Source: a virus. Taken from it: a stretch of DNA of 64,000 nucleotides. This document shows, piece after piece, positions 22,009 through 30,625 of this stretch. The number at the start of each line of letters is the position of its first letter. Position 1 is the stretch's first letter. Location of the stretch: positions 1 through 64,000 of the IMG/VR virus record IMGVR_UViG_3300028883_000046; one strand, 5' to 3'. The notes under the pieces are model-generated. The model was not told the origin of the DNA, did not search any database, and saw only the letters and a program-made list of their open reading frames with translations. Both the position numbers and the translations under genes were made by a program.

Positions 22009-24948
22009 ATGGCTGTATATCTACTCGTTATTGCGTTGGTAGTACTTGCAGCCGGTTTGTATATGGCTTCAATGAACCAACCAGATCAAAATCAGCAGGA
22101 CATGGCTCCGAACGGGATTGACTCTTTCAAGGCAACGACAAACCAGGAAGGAGCAGTAGTTCCCGTTATGATAGGTGAAGGAAGACTTTCTGCCAATTTA
22201 CTTTGGTTTGGAAATCTTGTAACAGAAGAAATTGTAGAAGAGATGGAAACGGGAGGCAAGGGCGGAGGAGGTGGCGGAAATGAGGACGTAGTAACAGGCT
22301 ATAGATATTATATGGATGTTTGGGAAGCAATTTGTGTTGGGCCAGATGTAGAAATAGTCCAAGTTTTCCAAAACGACAAACCAATAAATCTTATTGGAAC
22401 CTTAAACCCTGGAGATACTCTTTACTTCCCAACCGAGGCTGGTCAATACTCTGCGCCTTTAAATCCTGTAGCGCATGTTTTTATGAGCCGTCAATGGATA
22501 GGAGATAATGTAAGCTCCGTTCCAACTTATCACTGGGCAGTAAAGAAAACAAGCAATGCGCCTTTAAATCATGCGAACCTAACGAATGGTACAAACCCTG
22601 CGGCCGCAATATATGACATTTTGATAATGTCTGGAACCAAGGCTTCTTCTTTTGTTTTAAGTTCTTTCCAGGATGCCGCGGACTACTGGTACGATAAGGG
22701 CTATGGAATAAATCTTGCTTTGAACAAACAAGAAGAAACAAGGAATATTATAAAAAGAATTTTTACCTATGTTGATGGAAATTTGAGAGTAGATAACCAG
22801 GACAGATTTGAATTGGTCGCCTGGAAAGATACGGATACCTATCAATATGAAATTGACGAAGAAGACCTAAAAGATTTTAATTTTAGGAGAAGAAGTTGGT
22901 ATGACGTATATACCGACTTTAGAGCCAATTTTATTTACAAACAAAAGAATTACACCCAAAGAACTTTACGGGTAAGAAATACTGCCGTTAAAGATATCAT
23001 TGGGCAAGACAAACAAATTACTATTGACCTAACCGCTTTCAACGATATAACTGCCGCCTCGAAAAGACTTTGGGAGTTAATGAAACAACTATCCTATCCA
23101 GAAGCGGAAGCCTCTGCCAAGGTTAGTTTAAAATATTCAAAAGTAAAAGTTGGTGACGTTGTTAGAGTAAGTTACTCTCCATATGAAATAACAAACATGG
23201 ATTTTAGAGTAATAGGGATTGACGTAGCAAAAGCAGATAGTAATGAAATCTCTTGGAACATGCGCCAATTGACTACTACTCTATTTGATACGAATTTTGG
23301 ATTGGGCGGTGAGCCGCAATGGGTCGAACCCGACTACTCACCACAAGAGCCTTTGGACGTAGAGTTTTTCGAGCTTCCATATACTTCCAGAATTGAATAT
23401 GACTACACAGCTAAATTTAGAGTTTCCTATTTGGTACTTGTAGCAAGAGCAGGAAACGAAACGGGCTTTCAAGTTCATACTTCCGGAAGCGGAAGTAATT
23501 ACTCAAGAGCCCAAACCATGTCAACGTTCTCTCAGGTAGGAACGCTTGACGAAGATTATCCGGCAGACACTTACAGTATTGACGACGAAACTGGAATTCT
23601 TTACACTCCCGAAAGAGAGGACCCGAAGTTTGGGAGTCTTTTCAGAAATGAACTTTTTACAAAGTTAAGATTTGCAATTATAGACGAAGAGATTCTTGCC
23701 TTTCAAACTGTAGATTACGAGGGAGAAGAAAGTATCAGGCTAACGGGAGTAATTCGCGGCATACTAAATACACCCATAGAAACACATACCGCAGGATCGA
23801 AGATATGGATAACAAGTTTCAGAAATAATATTTTAAGTGAGACCGAATATCACGAGTTTAATGCCAAGGTAGTAACCACTTTTGGAGGCGAAGTATTTGA
23901 TATATCCGAAGTATCGCCAATTACTGTTACAGAAACGCAGAAAGCCGCGCAACCTTGGACGCCTTGGAATGCTTATGCAGAAAGAGACGGCGTAACCATT
24001 AACGTTACCGTGGCGCACACCACAAAGGCTACAGATGGCGCTGGTGTACTTCCCGCAGAATCGCAAAAAACAGTAGAAAAGCAATTAGCCGAAGGGTTTG
24101 TCCTTTGGTGGACAAGTGTTGACTCTACCGTAAATGAAGAGAGATATGGGAAGTTCGACTATATCAACGGCTCGGCCGGAAATCATACTCTTTACATAGC
24201 TCAAATAAACAGCCTTGGATTCCAAACGGACACAATAGAGATAGTTGTTGGTCCTGACGATGGCGACTATTTCTGCGACGATCACTTGACCGAAAATTAT
24301 TCTTTCGAAAAAATTCAATATGGTTCGCAAAACTGGATCGATATTATGAACAGGAACGCAACCAGATTGAATGACGAAGTTTTGAAAATTTCAGGATTGA
24401 TTGACGTTGATTTGTCCGGTATAGCTGATACAAATGCAATAGCCTGGAATAGTACTTCCGAGAAATACGAGCCGGTCGACTGGTTAACAACGTTCCCGAC
24501 TTCTACTACTACCAGCACTACCAGCACAACCAACACGCAGTCAACCACAACCAACACACAGTCTACCACAACGTCAAGTACTTCGACCACAACGTCAAGT
24601 TCCAGCACAACCAACACGCAATCGACCACAACGTCAAGTACTTCGACAACGACCGAGTCGCAAACGTCAACCTCGACTGTTACCAACACGGGGACAACGA
24701 CAACCAACACGCAATCGACAACGAGTAGTAGTTCAACGACAACGACTCAAACCAGCTCTACCAGTACGACTTCTACCAGCACGACAACAACCAACACGGT
24801 AACAGAAAGTACTTCTACCTCGACCACAAGTACCAGCTCTTCCAGCACGACAACAACAACGACGCCTCCTGGCGCGGGCGGAGCCTATGAGGGCGAAGAC
24901 GTTATGAGTGATGCATTTTATATTGATGGGATTATGATCCCAGCCTAA
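22009..24948 (+). CDS. Large tail tip / host-specificity protein with 120-residue Thr/Ser domain
   Basis: 979 aa. Residues 3-20 are hydrophobic (VYLLVIALVVLAAGLYMA). The body has a Gly-rich loop near 85, then the gpJ/gene-transfer-agent gp15-like domains (NRQDRF-type region, KVSLKYSKVKVGDVVRVSYS). Near residue 780 comes a module NWIDIMNRNATRLNDEVLK through YEPVDW shared with two small genes downstream. Residues about 829-951 are a Thr/Ser/Asn/Gln low-complexity tract, followed by a short PPGAGGAYEGEDV end. The tract should be exposed and is the largest potential O-glycosylation target in the window. Confidence 0.8.
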   Translation: MAVYLLVIALVVLAAGLYMASMNQPDQNQQDMAPNGIDSFKATTNQEGAVVPVMIGEGRLSANLLWFGNLVTEEIVEEMETGGKGGGGGGNEDVVTGYRYYMDVWEAICVGPDVEIVQVFQNDKPINLIGTLNPGDTLYFPTEAGQYSAPLNPVAHVFMSRQWIGDNVSSVPTYHWAVKKTSNAPLNHANLTNGTNPAAAIYDILIMSGTKASSFVLSSFQDAADYWYDKGYGINLALNKQEETRNIIKRIFTYVDGNLRVDNQDRFELVAWKDTDTYQYEIDEEDLKDFNFRRRSWYDVYTDFRANFIYKQKNYTQRTLRVRNTAVKDIIGQDKQITIDLTAFNDITAASKRLWELMKQLSYPEAEASAKVSLKYSKVKVGDVVRVSYSPYEITNMDFRVIGIDVAKADSNEISWNMRQLTTTLFDTNFGLGGEPQWVEPDYSPQEPLDVEFFELPYTSRIEYDYTAKFRVSYLVLVARAGNETGFQVHTSGSGSNYSRAQTMSTFSQVGTLDEDYPADTYSIDDETGILYTPEREDPKFGSLFRNELFTKLRFAIIDEEILAFQTVDYEGEESIRLTGVIRGILNTPIETHTAGSKIWITSFRNNILSETEYHEFNAKVVTTFGGEVFDISEVSPITVTETQKAAQPWTPWNAYAERDGVTINVTVAHTTKATDGAGVLPAESQKTVEKQLAEGFVLWWTSVDSTVNEERYGKFDYINGSAGNHTLYIAQINSLGFQTDTIEIVVGPDDGDYFCDDHLTENYSFEKIQYGSQNWIDIMNRNATRLNDEVLKISGLIDVDLSGIADTNAIAWNSTSEKYEPVDWLTTFPTSTTTSTTSTTNTQSTTTNTQSTTTSSTSTTTSSSSTTNTQSTTTSSTSTTTESQTSTSTVTNTGTTTTNTQSTTSSSSTTTTQTSSTSTTSTSTTTTNTVTESTSTSTTSTSSSSTTTTTTPPGAGGAYEGEDVMSDAFYIDGIMIPA
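24500..24862 (+). repeat. Imperfect ACN-rich coding repeat (Thr/Ser tract)
   Basis: Short units such as ACGTCAAGTACTTCGACCAC and ACCAACACGCAGTCAACCAC recur with variations. All are in frame and encode Thr, Ser, Asn and Gln. Thr codons ACA, ACC and ACG are mixed while neighbouring genes use all four, so the tract avoids pure homopolymers. Related sequence occurs at the 3' ends of the genes at 7778, 10553, 12651, 16690 and 24975, giving chances for recombination among them. Confidence 0.85.
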
Positions 24949-24974
24949 TTAGTACAATAAAAGGAGAAGAGAAA

Positions 24975-26243
24975 ATGACGTTTAAAAGACTTGTTGCCTA
25001 CAATGCTTCAAACACCGCCGACTTCTGCGAACAAATGAAGGATCTCATGGTTGCCGCTGGTTGGACTCTTCATGATGATTTGTCTTCTGCTACACCACCA
25101 AGATATATTATGAAGACAAATGGTGAAGCACCCGAAACAAAGTGTCCTTGCTATCTTGAAATAAAATGGGACGCAAGTTATGCCGATAAAATTTCCATGT
25201 TGATGTACCTCTATTGGAATAACTCTACTCATTCGGGAGTAGTACAAATTGGATCTGAAACTGGCAACTATATGTATTCGGACGACGATGCTTCCTTTTA
25301 TGGGTGGATTTATACAAGTAAAGATTTTGTAATCATCATAACAAAAATTGGCGCTACCTACTATGGAGGTTGGTGCTCACGTTTCCAGCCTGGATATCAA
25401 TTTATTGGTTTTCTACAGTCAAGCGCTTCTGCGGGATCGAGTGTTACACTTCAACTTGGAAAAGGACAAACACGCGGAGCAGTAGTTGGCGCGAAGTGTA
25501 TGGTGGTATGTTACGATGGCACAGTTGGGAGAGATCACGATTGCGAAATTACTGCCGTTGACGATGATAACAACCAAATAACGGTTGACGCTTTAACCTA
25601 TACTTTCCCTGCGGGATCCTCGGTTGGATTTGTTCCCTATCCTTGGTTGTTATCCAGATTTTCGAATAGTGCTTCTCAATACAGCCTTTGGGGTGCTTCT
25701 GGAACGAGCGCATACACTACCGGTGGAAATGCTCTTCAAACTTTGACCTATCAATATGTTGATCCAGAAGAGTTAACCGGAATGTATATGCTTCTTCCTT
25801 ATTGTTTGCTTCGCTCCGGTGCTGGGTATGCCGGATTTATAGATAGATGGTTGCTCGGCGATGCTTTTACAACAAGCTCTTATGAAGACACAGTAGGAGT
25901 GGGAGTAATTCAGGGAGACACGGTAGCAACTGGTGGTGGAAGTAATACTCTTGCCGATACAAATCAATCTTGGGAAGTTGATGCTCTCATTGATTATGCC
26001 GTGATTATCATATCAGGCACTGGTGCTGGTCAAATTAGGACGATTTCTGATAACACGGCAATAGGATTGACGGTTGACGATAATTGGAGCGTACAGCCAG
26101 ACAGTACTTCCCATTATATTATTTGTAGCGAAGCCTATAGACACTTTGGCTTCAACTCTACTTCCTATTCGAAAAGTATATTTGAAGGCGGGCATTATAC
26201 CCCCGCATTGTGTTATGAAATTACGACAACCACTACCGTTTAG
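24975..26243 (+). CDS. Tail surface protein with short Thr tail, 422 aa
   Basis: N-terminal ADFCEQMKDLMVAAGWTLHDD parallels the 18014 product. The middle contains a jelly-roll-like or beta-sandwich region with GKGQTRGAVVGAKCMVVCYD and GAGQIRTISDNTAIGLTVDD. The C-terminal part has RHFGFNSTSYSKSIFEGGHY and ends ITTTTTV. It has an AAAGGAGAAGAGAAA ribosome site. Likely a fibre or receptor-binding component next to the large tip protein; the specific role is unknown. Confidence 0.62.
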   Translation: MTFKRLVAYNASNTADFCEQMKDLMVAAGWTLHDDLSSATPPRYIMKTNGEAPETKCPCYLEIKWDASYADKISMLMYLYWNNSTHSGVVQIGSETGNYMYSDDDASFYGWIYTSKDFVIIITKIGATYYGGWCSRFQPGYQFIGFLQSSASAGSSVTLQLGKGQTRGAVVGAKCMVVCYDGTVGRDHDCEITAVDDDNNQITVDALTYTFPAGSSVGFVPYPWLLSRFSNSASQYSLWGASGTSAYTTGGNALQTLTYQYVDPEELTGMYMLLPYCLLRSGAGYAGFIDRWLLGDAFTTSSYEDTVGVGVIQGDTVATGGGSNTLADTNQSWEVDALIDYAVIIISGTGAGQIRTISDNTAIGLTVDDNWSVQPDSTSHYIICSEAYRHFGFNSTSYSKSIFEGGHYTPALCYEITTTTTV

Positions 26244-26254
26244 GAGAAGAAGTA

Positions 26255-27055
26255 ATGACGCATTATAACGCTATGCTATTATCCCTTGAAAGCCCTGCGA
26301 GTCGCGCTTTTGCGAATGCTTCTTTAACGCCTTTGCCTGACAATTTCGGGATTGAATATTTGTTAAGGACGCAAACTTCGCACAATATCAATTATATGTT
26401 TAATGACTTCTCAGCCGCACCAATAGGCAATAAAATTTTGGTACAGGGATATCAAGACTCGCAGTATCCAGGGCTGGTAGTAAATCATCCGTCGGTAATT
26501 CACACAAGGTCAAAGTATCAATACGAGGCAGTGGTACCAAATACTGATTATTGCGGCGTAAGAAATGAAAATTCAAACAGTGTGGCGGCTTATACTTATA
26601 ATCTGACGGGTACAACTTATTACTATTCCGGAATTGACGGGTGGGATCCGGGTGTAGATCTCACGATTTGCCGCGTCCATGCGGCAATGTTGAGATACGG
26701 AAGCTTTGATGGATTAGGTAGATCGGTGTACTTTACTATATGGTCAAAGGATGGTAATGATCTGGATGAAGTATTGTACGAAACTTCTTTTCCTATGACT
26801 GACGAAGTATCAAATAGCGGAGTGAAATTTTACCCGTTTTATATTACTCCCAATTATACTCTTTTAAACGGCACAACCTACGCCTTTACACTTTCGACAA
26901 AGGCGGTTGATAGTAGTCATTATATAAAAACTTATAGAGGTGGTGTAAGTAGCGGCTTATTTGGTATAACGGCCGCTTGGAATAGTAGTAAGGTAAGAAC
27001 TGCCACAAATACTTTTAGACCAAGTTTCATCTTTTATACAAGGACTGGATCATGA
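26255..27055 (+). CDS. Tail fibre-like protein, 266 aa
   Basis: Beta-rich protein with an N-terminal NAMLLSLESPASRAFANASL, a C-terminal half (LTICRVHAAMLRYGSFDGLG and YFTIWSKDG) of the type seen in exported or fibre-associated beta-sandwich domains with bounded strands and a TFRPSFIFYTR end. No signal peptide. Its stop overlaps the next start as ATGA. A surface-display or receptor-binding role is inferred from position. Confidence 0.58.
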   Translation: MTHYNAMLLSLESPASRAFANASLTPLPDNFGIEYLLRTQTSHNINYMFNDFSAAPIGNKILVQGYQDSQYPGLVVNHPSVIHTRSKYQYEAVVPNTDYCGVRNENSNSVAAYTYNLTGTTYYYSGIDGWDPGVDLTICRVHAAMLRYGSFDGLGRSVYFTIWSKDGNDLDEVLYETSFPMTDEVSNSGVKFYPFYITPNYTLLNGTTYAFTLSTKAVDSSHYIKTYRGGVSSGLFGITAAWNSSKVRTATNTFRPSFIFYTRTGS

Positions 27056-27258
27056 CTATTTTATCTACCGGTTTAGAAACTTTTGATTATAGCGCGCCAG
27101 GCTGGAATCACATTTACAATAGGAACATGGAATTGCTTGACGCAGAACTTTTAAAACTAAATGCTTTACATGACGTTGATACCTCTGCATTGGCAGATGG
27201 TGCCGTCCTTTTATATAACTCTACAACCGCAACCTGGGAAGTAAAGGTGAATTCATGA
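27052..27258 (+). CDS. Small fibre module protein, 68 aa
   Basis: Nearly the whole protein is one copy of a module also present near residue 780 of the large tip protein and in the next gene: an aromatic-N-x-I-x-NRN helix start, LDAELLKLNALHDVD, then LLYNSTTATWEV. Linked by ATGA overlaps to both neighbours, so it is made in ratio with them. It may attach to, or trimerise with, fibre proteins. Confidence 0.65.
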   Translation: MTILSTGLETFDYSAPGWNHIYNRNMELLDAELLKLNALHDVDTSALADGAVLLYNSTTATWEVKVNS

Positions 27259-27467
27259 GCAGTACTTTAAACCCTTCTGGGCTAATAATAAACAGTTATG
27301 GCGAGGATTGGGCGATACACCAAAACTCAAATATTACTTCTTTAAATGGAACTCTTCTAACGTTATCCGGCTTAGGCGACGTTGAAACTACAGCTTTGAC
27401 TACCGACGATGCGCTCCAGTATGATTCTGCCGGAGAAAGATTTATAAACGTAAATACTGCCTCTTGA
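27255..27467 (+). CDS. Small fibre module protein, 70 aa
   Basis: Second free-standing copy of the module: EDWAIHQNSNITSLNGTLLT, then LSGLGDVETTAL and ALQYDSAGERFINV. It starts by ATGA overlap with the preceding gene. The two genes probably arose by duplication, with the tip protein carrying a third, fused copy. Confidence 0.65.
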   Translation: MSSTLNPSGLIINSYGEDWAIHQNSNITSLNGTLLTLSGLGDVETTALTTDDALQYDSAGERFINVNTAS

Positions 27468-27491
27468 TATTTCTAACAACAGGTGAACGAA

Positions 27492-27749
27492 ATGACAGAT
27501 CAAATCATCAAAGAAGCAACCGGGTTAATGAAAATCATAAACGACCCTATATTAATTGTTTTAACGGTCGTAATTTTTGCTCTTTTAGTTTTTATTTACT
27601 ATATGGCGCGGCAAGCCGATGGGAAAGAAAAAAGATATTTTGATTATACAAAGATCTTGAACGAAGAGATCCACGCCAATAGTCAAACACTCGTTAAACT
27701 TACCACATTGATCGAAGTACTTGTCCACGGCAGAGGAAAGAACTCGTAA
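27492..27749 (+). CDS. Small membrane protein (one TM), 85 aa
   Basis: The ATG at 27492 fits the ACAGGTGAACGAA leader better than the GTG at 27483. Residues about 18-40 form one hydrophobic helix (ILIVLTVVIFALLVFIYYMA) followed by a charged helical C-terminus. The layout matches small phage membrane proteins near lysis genes (holin-like or antiholin-like), but no family can be fixed. Confidence 0.62.
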   Translation: MTDQIIKEATGLMKIINDPILIVLTVVIFALLVFIYYMARQADGKEKRYFDYTKILNEEIHANSQTLVKLTTLIEVLVHGRGKNS

Positions 27750-27793
27750 CCTTAGGATTGATAGTAATGCAATAAAGAACGGGTTAAATTAAA

Positions 27794-28024
27794 ATGAGAA
27801 AAATTATGAACTTTCTAAAAAGAAAAGTCTCTGTTAAATCTCTTGGTAGAGAAGAGAAGACGGAAATTATGTTGAGTACTGCCCAGGAAGAGGCAAAAAA
27901 GGCAAGAAAAATTGCAGAAGAAAAAATAGACAATATCTATGCCCAACTAAACGGTTGTGGTGATAGATGGTTTCTAATGCCAAAAAAGACGATTGATAGT
28001 TGTAAAGAGGAGGAAAATAATTAA
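27794..28024 (+). CDS. Hypothetical charged helical protein, 76 aa
   Basis: A basic N-terminus (MRKIMNFLKRKVSVKSLGRE) then an Ala/Lys/Glu helix; two Cys near the end. The final TAATGG overlaps the next start, so it is coupled to the membrane response-regulator gene. No family is recognised. Confidence 0.55.
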   Translation: MRKIMNFLKRKVSVKSLGREEKTEIMLSTAQEEAKKARKIAEEKIDNIYAQLNGCGDRWFLMPKKTIDSCKEEENN

Positions 28025-28821
28025 TGGACGCTCTAATGTTCTTTAATCTTTCAACCGCTGTAATCTCATTTTTCGGTTTTATGATTTTTGTTCAATGGTG
28101 GGTCACAACGAGAAAGGCGACGATAGTATATATCTATATCCTTTTACTTATCTTTGCCATAGGTGTGGAAAATCTTATAGAGTTTTACTTCCGGTATAAC
28201 CATTATGATGCCATACAACAACTTGCCTCGGCAGGTTGCTCGGTATGCGCTCATCTTTTTGATAAATATTGGATGTTTAAGGGATTGCTTGTGTTTGTTG
28301 TTATTAGCATATTCATGCTTCATATGATCCAAAGAATTTACCATACGATGTTTAAAATAAAAAAAATACAAAGCGAGGTAGAAAAGTATTACAACCCAAA
28401 TGCCTCGTTTTTTGTTTTGATAGTAGAAGACGATCTTTTAATACCTGCTATCCTTGGCGAATACATTTCAAAGAAATCTAAGGGCGCAAGTGTTGTTGTT
28501 AGATCCTCAGCCGAAGAAGCACTCGAATACCTTGGAAAAGATCCTTCAATAAATATGATTCTATGCGATATAGCGCTGAAAGGCAAAATGACCGGCTTTG
28601 ATTTAATTAGAACAGTAAAGAAAAGCTATCCTTGGATAATCAATATCTGTATGACAGGCTATCCTGGAAGATATAGTCTTCACGATGCAAGAAAAGAGGG
28701 CTTCGATGATTACTTCATTAAACCGTTTAGGCTTGACGATATTGCCAAATCGATGAATTATCACAGGCAGAAAATGGTAAGATGGGGTAATATTACAAAT
28801 AGAGCGGATCGAGTAGTATAA
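28024..28821 (+). CDS. Membrane-anchored response-regulator receiver protein
   Basis: 265 aa. Residues 1-110 hold three predicted membrane helices (about 7-27, 33-57 and 86-106), with two Cys in the loop between the second and third. Residues about 129-250 are a complete CheY-like receiver: acidic pair Asp136/Asp137 (VLIVEDD), phosphoacceptor Asp182 (ILCDIALKG), Thr211 (MTGYPG) and Lys233 (FIKPF). All residues needed for phosphorylation are present. No kinase or output domain is visible. It starts by TAATGG overlap with the previous gene, upstream of the holin. Phosphorylation by host kinases, or titration of host phosphosignals, is a possible role. Confidence 0.85.
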   Translation: MDALMFFNLSTAVISFFGFMIFVQWWVTTRKATIVYIYILLLIFAIGVENLIEFYFRYNHYDAIQQLASAGCSVCAHLFDKYWMFKGLLVFVVISIFMLHMIQRIYHTMFKIKKIQSEVEKYYNPNASFFVLIVEDDLLIPAILGEYISKKSKGASVVVRSSAEEALEYLGKDPSINMILCDIALKGKMTGFDLIRTVKKSYPWIINICMTGYPGRYSLHDARKEGFDDYFIKPFRLDDIAKSMNYHRQKMVRWGNITNRADRVV

Positions 28822-28840
28822 AAAAGAAAGGAGAAGTAAA

Positions 28841-29242
28841 ATGGAATACGGTGAGATTATTCAAAGATTTTTTATCGAAGTGGTATTTCCAATTCTTGGC
28901 GCGGTCGTTCTATCTCTTATTGGCCTGGTTATCAAAAAGATATCCGCGAAACTCGGCAATGAAGAGATCTTGAAACATCAGACCCAGATTGAAGAGCTGG
29001 CAATATCTGCAATTGGATATGCAGAAGAAAAAGCTCTTGAGCGCATGAAAAAAGGACCTCAAGATAAAATCACAGGTGAACAAAAGCTTGATATGGCTAT
29101 TGGCTGGCTTATGTCCAAAGCAAAGGCGGTCGATAGAGATCAAGCAAGAGAATGGATAGAGGGCACCATACCCAAGCTTGCTGGTATGGGAGCTACTGGC
29201 GAGAAGACAATAAAAAAGATAGAGGAGGATTGCGATGTTTAA
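28841..29242 (+). CDS. Holin, LLH-type candidate
   Basis: 133 aa: an N-terminal hydrophobic helix (FPILGAVVLSLIGLVIKKIS, about 15-35), then a helical charged region with ISAIGYAEEKALER and KLDMAIGWLMSKAK typical of LLH-family phage holins. Holins perforate the inner membrane at a set time to release the endolysin. An AAAGGAGAAGTAAA ribosome site precedes the start; the lipoprotein gene downstream overlaps its end. Confidence 0.72.
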   Translation: MEYGEIIQRFFIEVVFPILGAVVLSLIGLVIKKISAKLGNEEILKHQTQIEELAISAIGYAEEKALERMKKGPQDKITGEQKLDMAIGWLMSKAKAVDRDQAREWIEGTIPKLAGMGATGEKTIKKIEEDCDV

Positions 29243-29606
29243 GACAAGGAAGAGTATTTTTTTGATTTGTTTGGTGGTTATGTTTTTTCTTTCCGCATGT
29301 TCTACAATGCAGACAATTCAAACACCGAAAGAGAAAGCCATCTGGATGTTTTCTATTTACAATGCCCAGTATAGCGACTACCAAACGCTAACCGGCCATG
29401 TATTCGACACCGAAAAAAATGATTGGGTCAAAGTCTCTTCGCCTGATTTGTCCGAGGATCAAAAAAAGATCTTGAACGAAAAGAAGAAAGTATTGACCGA
29501 GGTTTACCCGCTTATTCTTTTGTATGATTCTTATGTATCGACAAATACCGTTCCAAGCGAGGAGGTGGAACAGAAAATCATCGGCTTATTGAACAGTATT
29601 AAATAA
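29235..29606 (+). CDS. Lipoprotein, possible outer-membrane spanin or exclusion protein
   Basis: 123 aa with a signal sequence and lipobox: FFLSACS places the lipidated Cys near residue 22. The mature part is helical and charged. It follows the holin candidate with an eight-base overlap. An outer-membrane spanin or a superinfection-exclusion lipoprotein are both consistent; the mature length (about 100 aa) is longer than many o-spanins. The lipobox points to a bacterial, probably Gram-negative, envelope. Confidence 0.68.
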   Translation: MFKTRKSIFLICLVVMFFLSACSTMQTIQTPKEKAIWMFSIYNAQYSDYQTLTGHVFDTEKNDWVKVSSPDLSEDQKKILNEKKKVLTEVYPLILLYDSYVSTNTVPSEEVEQKIIGLLNSIK

Positions 29607-29639
29607 GAGATTAAAACAGTATAATGAAGGGAGAAGTAA

Positions 29640-29804
29640 ATGGACACAAGTCAAGTTTTGGTTGAGTTGGCAAAGGTTGCGGTGAATTCTTTTTTCACCT
29701 ACATGAAATTGGCAAACAAAACACAGGAGGAAATTGAAGAGATTTTTAAGGCAGAGGAAAGGAAGTTTCTTTTAAACGATCCAAGCAAACTCGAAGACGT
29801 ATAG
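29640..29804 (+). CDS. Small helical protein, 54 aa
   Basis: ATG 29640 has the ideal AAGGGAGAAGTAA leader and opens a 54-residue frame ending at TAG 29802-29804. It begins MDTSQVLVELAKVAVNSFFT, an amphipathic helix, and continues with an acidic/Lys helix. The next gene begins 11 bases on, with its GGAGG site overlapping this stop. No family is recognised; a lysis-associated role is suggested by place only. Confidence 0.65.
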   Translation: MDTSQVLVELAKVAVNSFFTYMKLANKTQEEIEEIFKAEERKFLLNDPSKLEDV

Positions 29805-29815
29805 GAGGTTTTGAA

Positions 29816-30520
29816 ATGAGAAAGATTGTTTTGCTTCTCATGATTCTATTTTTTATCCCATGTTTTTTCATTCTGCCATATTCGGCAATAGCCGGTACTG
29901 TTACACTGGCATGGGATGCAAACGACCCGCAACCCGACGGTTATCTTCTCTACCAAAGAGATAGTGATCAAAATTATAATTACGACACTCCCGTTGCAAA
30001 TCTCCCAGGTAGTGAAACAACCGTAACATTGAATAACCTGGGAGAAATTGGCAAAAGTATTACCTATTATTGGGTCGTGCGGGCTTATCTTGATAAACCG
30101 TCAGGCTTAGACGTAAGCGGCGACTCAAACGAGGTAAGCAATACTTATGATTATACCTTGCCACAATCCGCGACAGGATTAGAAGCAACATACAACGAAG
30201 CGGACGAAACCATTACGGTAGCTTGGCAACAAGACAATCCTGGTGAAGTAGTAAATTGGAAAATATATACTTCTGAAACTCAGGGCGGCCCTTATGTGCT
30301 TTTTGATACGGTCGCAAATACAGGACAAACCACGCCAACAACTACTAAGGCAATATCCGTTCCCGAAGGTACAAGGAAAACGATTTACTTCGTTGTTGTT
30401 TCTTTTAAATCCGAAGAAATCTATAGTGGAAACTCTTCCGAGGTATTCGTTATTGTAGACAAGCGAGTGGTTGTTCCGCCCGTCTTGCGAATTACCGCGA
30501 CGATCCCAGTAACCGATTAG
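29816..30520 (+). CDS. Secreted protein with two fibronectin type III-like domains
   Basis: 234 aa. Residues 1-26 are a signal peptide (KIVLLLMILFFIPCFFILPY, then AIAG). Two beta-sandwich domains follow: the first with TVTLAWDANDPQPDGYLLYQ, the second with ETITVAWQQDNPGEVVNWKI, both with the W-x-x-x and YYWVVRA/YFVVVSF pattern of FN3 domains. Exported FN3 proteins of phages may bind cell-surface sugars. It is the last gene before a clear terminator. Confidence 0.72.
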   Translation: MRKIVLLLMILFFIPCFFILPYSAIAGTVTLAWDANDPQPDGYLLYQRDSDQNYNYDTPVANLPGSETTVTLNNLGEIGKSITYYWVVRAYLDKPSGLDVSGDSNEVSNTYDYTLPQSATGLEATYNEADETITVAWQQDNPGEVVNWKIYTSETQGGPYVLFDTVANTGQTTPTTTKAISVPEGTRKTIYFVVVSFKSEEIYSGNSSEVFVIVDKRVVVPPVLRITATIPVTD

Positions 30521-30538
30521 TAAGTTCAACAAATCCTT

Positions 30539-30598
30539 TATCTGCTCTTTCACAATTGCACCACGACGATGGAAAGCAAAGTGGAAGAGCAGATTTTT
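30539..30598 (+). terminator. Rho-independent terminator after the late/lysis genes
   Basis: ATCTGCTCTTTCAC and GTGGAAGAGCAGAT form a 14-bp stem with one G-T wobble and a 27-base loop, followed by TTTTTATT. It separates the structural and lysis genes from the glycan cluster. Partial read-through would explain the absence of an obvious promoter before 30626. Confidence 0.72.
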
Positions 30599-30625
30599 AT
30601 TAACTCAAGAAAGGAAATATAAGAA

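Noticed and set aside
24500-24862. CRISPR-like repeat array
   Set aside because: Repeats are irregular, in frame and encode a Thr/Ser tract; there is no constant repeat with unique spacers and no cas gene.
22009-27467. Diversity-generating retroelement acting on the fibre genes
   Set aside because: No reverse transcriptase gene and no template/variable repeat pair was seen.
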